From positions 1-64,000 of the forward strand of contig NZ_LACC01000020.1 in assembly GCF_000967965.1 (NCBI RefSeq): 64,000 nt of DNA. Direction: 5' to 3'. Source of the stretch: Pseudomonas fluorescens (GTDB taxonomy: Bacteria > Pseudomonadota > Gammaproteobacteria > Pseudomonadales > Pseudomonadaceae). The translations under genes and the position numbers were made by a program. Of this stretch, positions 59,805-64,000 are shown piece by piece. The notes under the pieces were generated by a model, which saw only the letters and a list, made by a program, of their open reading frames with translations, did not search any database and had not been told where the DNA came from. Numbering within the stretch: the first letter of the stretch is position 1; every line of letters starts with the position of its first letter.

Positions 59805-60890
59805 ATGGAATTCTTCGAAAAGTTAGCAAGTCTCGCTGCCAAAGTTCGTTTGCAGAGCGCTGCCATTCAAACGGAAGAAGCGACCAAGAATGCTTTTGTC
59901 ATGCCCTTTATCAGCACGGTACTGGGCTACGATGTTTTTGATCCGACGGAAGTGACACCTGAATTCGTTTGCGATATTGGAACGAAGAAAGGGGAGAAAA
60001 TTGACTACGCAATCATGAAGGCAGGCGAGGTTCAGATCCTCATCGAGTGCAAGAAAATAGGCGAGCCACTGCACATCAATCATGCCTCCCAACTGTTTCG
60101 CTATTTCCATGTCACCAGCGCTCGAATCTCCATTCTCACCAATGGCCAGGTCTATAAGTTTTTCACTGATCTGGATGCGCCGAACAAGATGGACGAGAAG
60201 CCATTCCTTGAACTCGATCTGCTGGATATCGACGAATATTCCGTCCCAGAGTTGGTGAAACTCACCAAATCTGCATTCGATGTGGATTCGATCATCAGCG
60301 CCGCAGGTGAGTTGAAGTACGTCAGCCAAATCAAAAAGGTGATTGCTTCTCAGGTCAGCAAGCCGGACGACGATTTTGTGAAAGTCTTCGCTTCACGTGT
60401 TTACGACGGGGTGATTACTCAAAAGGTCCGCGAGCAGTTCCATGAGCTCACGAGAAAGGCCGTGGTGCAGTTTCTCAACGAGCAAATCAATGACAGGCTC
60501 AAGTCGGCAATGAGTGGCGCCATCCAGCCTGCGCTCGCCTCTTTACCGGTCGCTACCGGTGACACTGAGCAACCCGATGTTCGAGATGAGTCAGAGGACA
60601 AGGTTCTGACGACATTGGAAGAGCTTGAGGGCTATCACATCGTCCGGGCCGTGGTTCGGTCGGTTGTTGATGCCAAGCGGATTGTTCAGCGCGATACACA
60701 GAGTTACTTCGGCATCCTGCTCGACGACAACAACCGCAAACCAATCTGCCGATTGCACTTCAACCGATCACAGAAATACATCGGCATATTTGACGAAGAG
60801 AAGAATGAAACTCGGCATGCAATCAACTCCGTTGATGACATTTACGAATACTCGGATCATTTGAAGAAGACCGTCGGGTACTACGATTAA
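59805..60890 (+). CDS. Stand-alone restriction-endonuclease-like protein (COG4748 type)
   Basis: This 361-residue protein begins with a type I restriction HsdR-N-like domain. E24, D67 and E81-x-K83 (in TEEATKN, KIDYAI and LIECKK) form a plausible PD-(D/E)XK nuclease core. Residues about 190-250 are helical and the C terminus (about 255-361) is a separate domain. No HsdM/HsdS or helicase genes lie nearby, so it is not a type I system. Base composition is AT-richer than the flanks. It may be a stand-alone defence protein. Confidence 0.78.
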   Translation: MEFFEKLASLAAKVRLQSAAIQTEEATKNAFVMPFISTVLGYDVFDPTEVTPEFVCDIGTKKGEKIDYAIMKAGEVQILIECKKIGEPLHINHASQLFRYFHVTSARISILTNGQVYKFFTDLDAPNKMDEKPFLELDLLDIDEYSVPELVKLTKSAFDVDSIISAAGELKYVSQIKKVIASQVSKPDDDFVKVFASRVYDGVITQKVREQFHELTRKAVVQFLNEQINDRLKSAMSGAIQPALASLPVATGDTEQPDVRDESEDKVLTTLEELEGYHIVRAVVRSVVDAKRIVQRDTQSYFGILLDDNNRKPICRLHFNRSQKYIGIFDEEKNETRHAINSVDDIYEYSDHLKKTVGYYD

Positions 60891-60954
60891 GATTACTGTC
60901 AAACGACGAAAAAACTGGTTAATAGAGCCTAGGCCGATCAGTTAAGGTCAAAAA

Positions 60955-61046
60955 CTGTGGGAGCGAGCTTGCTCGCGATAGCGCCATGTCAGTCGACGAC
61001 GATGTTGACTGTGCAATCGCCATCGCGAGCAAGCTCGCTCCCACAG
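60955..61046. repeat. REPIN-like REP doublet
   Basis: CTGTGGGAGCGAGCTTGCTC and its inverted copy flank a spacer of about 45 nt containing GATGTTGACTGT, similar to the GATGTTGAATGTTA spacers at 13716 and 34112. It separates the nuclease-like gene and tam. Confidence 0.85.
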
Positions 61047-61151
61047 AAGTTTTCGCACCAAAGGTGGAATAGAGCAGAACCTATTGGCCGATGTATCGTA
61101 GCGAGCTGGTGGTCTGCCCAGATCACGACAACGTACCGACAGGAGAACGCA

Positions 61152-61922
61152 ATGAGTTGGTCCGCCAAACAGTACGTCGCTTTTGAAGATGAACGCACCC
61201 GTCCCGCCCGTGACCTGCTGGCGGCCGTCCCCGCCGGGGATGTGCGCTCGGCCATCGATATCGGTTGTGGGCCCGGCAACTCCACCGAGTTACTGGTGGA
61301 GCGCTTTGCCGGCGCCACGGTGCGTGGGCTCGACAGTTCCAGCGACATGATCGACGCCGCTCGCAAGCGCTTGCCGCAGGTGCAGTTCGACATCGCCGAC
61401 ATCGACACCTGGAATGACAGTGGCCCGTTCGATGTGATTTTCGCCAACGCGGTGTTGCAGTGGGTGCCGGATCACGCCACGTTGCTACCTTCGCTGGTGA
61501 GCAAACTGGCGCCGGGTGGCAGCCTGGCTGTCCAGATGCCTGACAACCTGAATGAACACTCGCACCGCTTGATGCGTGAAGTCGCCGCTGATGGTCCATG
61601 GGTCAGCAAACTGGCAGGTGCCGCCGGGCAGAGGACCGAAATGGCCGATGCCAGTGGTTACTATTCGATATTGAAAGCCTGTTGCACCCGCGTCGATGTG
61701 TGGCGCACCACTTACCATCATCCGCTCGCGGGCGGTGCGTCTGGCGTGGTGGAGTGGTTCAAGGGCAGTGGCTTGCGGCCGTTTCTCGATCCGCTGGACG
61801 AGTCGGAACGGGCGCAGTATCTGAAGCAATATCAGACTGCTATCGAGCGGGCGTATCCGGCCTTGGCCGATGGTTCGGTGCTGTTGCCATTTCCGCGACT
61901 GTTTATCGTCGCGACCCGCTGA
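61152..61922 (+). CDS. tam: Trans-aconitate 2-methyltransferase
   Basis: This 256-residue class I methyltransferase uses SAM to methylate trans-aconitate, relieving inhibition of aconitase. SAM-binding motif I is IDIGCGPGNST (about residues 35-45), then GLDSSSDMIDAAR; NAVLQWVPDH is the conserved substrate-side motif. The N terminus MSWSAKQYVAFEDERTRPARDLLA is diagnostic of Tam. Length matches E. coli Tam. AGGAGAA precedes the start at 61152. Confidence 0.9.
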   Translation: MSWSAKQYVAFEDERTRPARDLLAAVPAGDVRSAIDIGCGPGNSTELLVERFAGATVRGLDSSSDMIDAARKRLPQVQFDIADIDTWNDSGPFDVIFANAVLQWVPDHATLLPSLVSKLAPGGSLAVQMPDNLNEHSHRLMREVAADGPWVSKLAGAAGQRTEMADASGYYSILKACCTRVDVWRTTYHHPLAGGASGVVEWFKGSGLRPFLDPLDESERAQYLKQYQTAIERAYPALADGSVLLPFPRLFIVATR

Positions 61923-61978
61923 TGCAAAACAGGGACAGTTGATGCGCGTCATCTGCCCCTTTTTACGGTTTGGAAAAA

Positions 61979-62095
61979 TCACTGTGGCTTGTTCTTTTTT
62001 GAGCGCCGGGCACTCAAGTACTCAAAGGCAAGCGAGGCAAAGCCGAACAACCCGATCAATGAAATGATCATGATTCCCAACTCTGAATTGTGCAT
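61979..62095 (-). CDS. Possible small membrane protein
   Basis: A 38-residue frame begins MHNSELGIMIISLIGLFGFASLAFEYLS and ends with a basic tail (RRSKKNKPQ). It would form one membrane helix with a positive-inside C terminus. GAG sits about 8 nt before the ATG. A longer in-frame start at 62266 lacks signals. No similarity was recognised. Confidence 0.4.
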   Translation of the reverse strand: MHNSELGIMIISLIGLFGFASLAFEYLSARRSKKNKPQ

Positions 62096-62344
62096 GTTGA
62101 TCTCGAGGCGAAGGATGAGCCGGGAGAATAAGGGAACTGTTGCCGGGCTCAACTGATAGTCCAAGAGCCCTGATCCGACCTTCATTGCGTTAAATGCCCC
62201 ATTACACGGTCTCCGCGTAGATCTGATCGTACTGGGCGTGGCTGTCAACGAACGTAGCAATTGCATCCGGTGTTATTTATCAACTGACCAAGCATGTAGC
62301 TTCTTTTTTCGCAGGTTCAGCCAACACTTTTGCTCCGCTAGCAA

Positions 62345-63889
62345 TCACTCTTCACCGACTTCTATTTCTCTATCCTCAAACGCCGAACGTACGGCATCTA
62401 CAACGCGCTCCGCCATGCCTTCATCTTCAAGCTGCGGGTATCCTTTCTTCAGCTTTCCGGAAACCATCCAGCCGTTTTCCTTAATGGAGCGGATGATGCG
62501 ATTGGCATCCTGATCCGGCATCTCAAGCACTTCTTTGAGTTGTTCCTGCGCTCGCTGAAAGATCACCAGTACTCTGGCCTCATCTGCCATCTCCGTACGA
62601 ATCGTATGTTCGACAACGCGTGCGGTGTAGAGAACGTGCTCGGTCAGGTCTGGGTACCGCCAGGCAAAGCTTGCGTCTACGTATTCATCGAAGTTGAAAT
62701 TGCTAAGCGTTCCGTCCTCGTAGGTCACAAGTTCGCCAAACCGATAGGCTGCAGCGTAACGGCGCATGAACGGTCGTGAGAATACTTCAAGCGTACGATC
62801 GTAGCCGGCCCTGAAATCGATAGAGCTGGTGATCGTGGCTGACACGGGCAGAATCACTCCGTCGGGCACTGCCTTGTCCCGGATCAAGGTGTCGTTGATC
62901 AGGAAACGATGAATCCGGCCGTTGCCGTCACGCATGGGATGGATGTACACGAAGCCGAATGCAAGCACCGCGGCACGTGCCACTGACTCGGCACCACGCG
63001 TTGCGACCTCGAACTCGTTGAGGCCTTCCAGTAGCGGGGTAAGTTCCTCAAAGTGCGGGGCAATGTAATGCACGATGTCTTCGCGCATTGTGGCTTGTCC
63101 CACGAAGACAGGGGAGCGTCGCAAGCCTAGTCCGATGGCATCGTGGCCCAGGATGCCGGCTTGCAGGGATCGAAGGGTGTCGTTGCTCAATGGGGCATCT
63201 ATATGGCCGCAGTGCTGGGCAATGACATGCGCAAACCGCTGGATGCGATCGGCCTGGTCGGCTTCCTTTTCGATGAGAAAGCTCGCGCGCGATTCCTTGA
63301 ACGTCAGCCAACTGGCCGTTCGCATCAGGATGTCGGAACCAAAGGCTTGATCCAACTCATCCAATGCCGCACGCAGATCGAATTGCAAGGCCTCCCGCAC
63401 TGGCTCGGTACGACGAACCAAGGGGCAGAATTCGGGTGTCCCCGGCAGATTGTTATTGATTCGCCAGCGCCGCGTTCGCAACGACTCACGACGAGTCAGG
63501 TAATTTTGTGGTGAAAGTACATCAACATAGGCGCCATTGGTCACATCAGGCACCTCCAGACGTTCCCCTGTCAGCCATTCGTAGAGGAATCCTGTGCGAC
63601 GGGCATACTGGCCAAAAGGCTCCCGTCGACACCAGTCCTCAACAGGCTGCGGGCCTATGGCCGCAAACAGGCGAGCAAAGAACTCGAGATGAATCTCTTC
63701 GTATTTGAGACCGAACTCGAAATGCCCTGCGAAATCGTCTGCAGGGCGGTAGCGTGGCGGATACCTGTTCTCCACGTTCCCGGCGCTTTCACGGCTGACA
63801 CGTACGGTGCCAATCATCGACTGTACGCGCAGAGGCTGCGCCAATGCGATGTTGTAACGGTTCGCGAGGGTCTGGAAACCGACTTGCAT
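62345..63889 (-). CDS. Fic-domain protein (AMPylase-type)
   Basis: This 514-residue cytoplasmic Fic protein has the active-site loop H317-PMRDGNGRIHR (317-328), matching HPFx(D/E)GNGRxxR except for M in place of F. An N-terminal helix holds S203-FLIE207-K, resembling the class II inhibitory motif (S/T)xxxE(G/N) with K replacing G/N. Fic enzymes transfer AMP or related groups to protein hydroxyls. The N-terminal about 190 residues are a family extension and the C-terminal about 130 residues look like a winged-helix-type region. Confidence 0.88.
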   Translation of the reverse strand: MQVGFQTLANRYNIALAQPLRVQSMIGTVRVSRESAGNVENRYPPRYRPADDFAGHFEFGLKYEEIHLEFFARLFAAIGPQPVEDWCRREPFGQYARRTGFLYEWLTGERLEVPDVTNGAYVDVLSPQNYLTRRESLRTRRWRINNNLPGTPEFCPLVRRTEPVREALQFDLRAALDELDQAFGSDILMRTASWLTFKESRASFLIEKEADQADRIQRFAHVIAQHCGHIDAPLSNDTLRSLQAGILGHDAIGLGLRRSPVFVGQATMREDIVHYIAPHFEELTPLLEGLNEFEVATRGAESVARAAVLAFGFVYIHPMRDGNGRIHRFLINDTLIRDKAVPDGVILPVSATITSSIDFRAGYDRTLEVFSRPFMRRYAAAYRFGELVTYEDGTLSNFNFDEYVDASFAWRYPDLTEHVLYTARVVEHTIRTEMADEARVLVIFQRAQEQLKEVLEMPDQDANRIIRSIKENGWMVSGKLKKGYPQLEDEGMAERVVDAVRSAFEDREIEVGEE

Positions 63890-64000
63890 TGACGAAATCC
63901 TTTACGGGGACAGGAAAAACGTTAACAGAACTTCAATATTGTGGCGAAACGATAATTTCGTAGGTGGAAAAATACTAATGCTGGATGAAATTTGATACTG

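Noticed and set aside
1..64000. CRISPR arrays, tRNA or rRNA genes
   Set aside because: The only regular repeats seen are REP-type palindromes, and no cloverleaf or rRNA sequence was recognised by eye.

Overview
The window is a piece of a Pseudomonas chromosome, most likely from the P. fluorescens/P. putida lineage. The evidence is the GC-rich coding sequence, a complete protocatechuate (pca) branch of the beta-ketoadipate pathway next to a ttgABC/ttgR-type (mexAB-oprM/emhABC) efflux operon, the ornithine-lipid genes olsBA, and many short palindromic REP elements of the families typical of fluorescent pseudomonads. No rRNA, tRNA, CRISPR array or intact transposon was seen.

Layout. 0-2.1 kb: a PiT phosphate transporter and a small conserved protein. 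2.7-15.1 kb: pcaR, pcaK, pcaIJF, pcaHG, pcaT, pcaBDC and a divergent OprD-type porin. Together these cover entry of aromatic acids, ring cleavage and conversion to succinyl-CoA plus acetyl-CoA. Near-identical PcaR-type operators lie before pcaR, pcaK, pcaI and, as a single copy, far upstream of the porin. 15.5-24.3 kb: an AT-rich orphan gene, the RND efflux operon with its TetR repressor and a recognisable operator, then two AT-rich secreted proteins of unknown function. 24.4-27.3 kb: an arsR-MFS-old yellow enzyme operon. 27.3-34.1 kb: acyl-carrier-protein phosphodiesterase, olsBA, an acyl-CoA-dehydrogenase-like protein, a serine hydrolase pair, a YceI protein and a cardiolipin-synthase-like enzyme, so largely envelope and lipid functions. 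34.2-38.8 kb: a GH3 beta-glucosidase and a lemA-TPM-TPM cluster.

38.9-41.3 kb is a small phage-derived island: a LuxR-type regulator, two holin-like membrane proteins, a CI-type repressor and an Ogr/Delta-type zinc-finger activator, with no structural genes or integrase. 41.4-47.7 kb holds metabolic and regulatory genes, including a DapA-family lyase/class II aldolase pair facing an XRE-cupin regulator. 47.8-53.7 kb holds a stand-alone SIR2-like DUF4917 protein and a LysR/CoA-transferase/HMG-CoA-lyase-like/MFS catabolic cluster. 53.7-59.4 kb holds transporters, a ParDE-like toxin-antitoxin pair, fosA, a PAS-GAF-GGDEF diguanylate cyclase, and two probable stress proteins (a 52-residue KGG protein and a DUF4142 protein). 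59.4-64 kb looks accessory: a frameshifted small gene, a stand-alone restriction-endonuclease-like protein, a Tam-type methyltransferase and a large Fic protein.

No wholly new multi-gene system could be proven from sequence alone. The strongest leads are the stand-alone SIR2-like protein, the stand-alone PD-(D/E)XK protein, the Fic protein with an altered inhibitory motif, the minimal phage regulatory-lysis island, the paired AT-rich secreted proteins, and the shared spacing of the PcaR operators.
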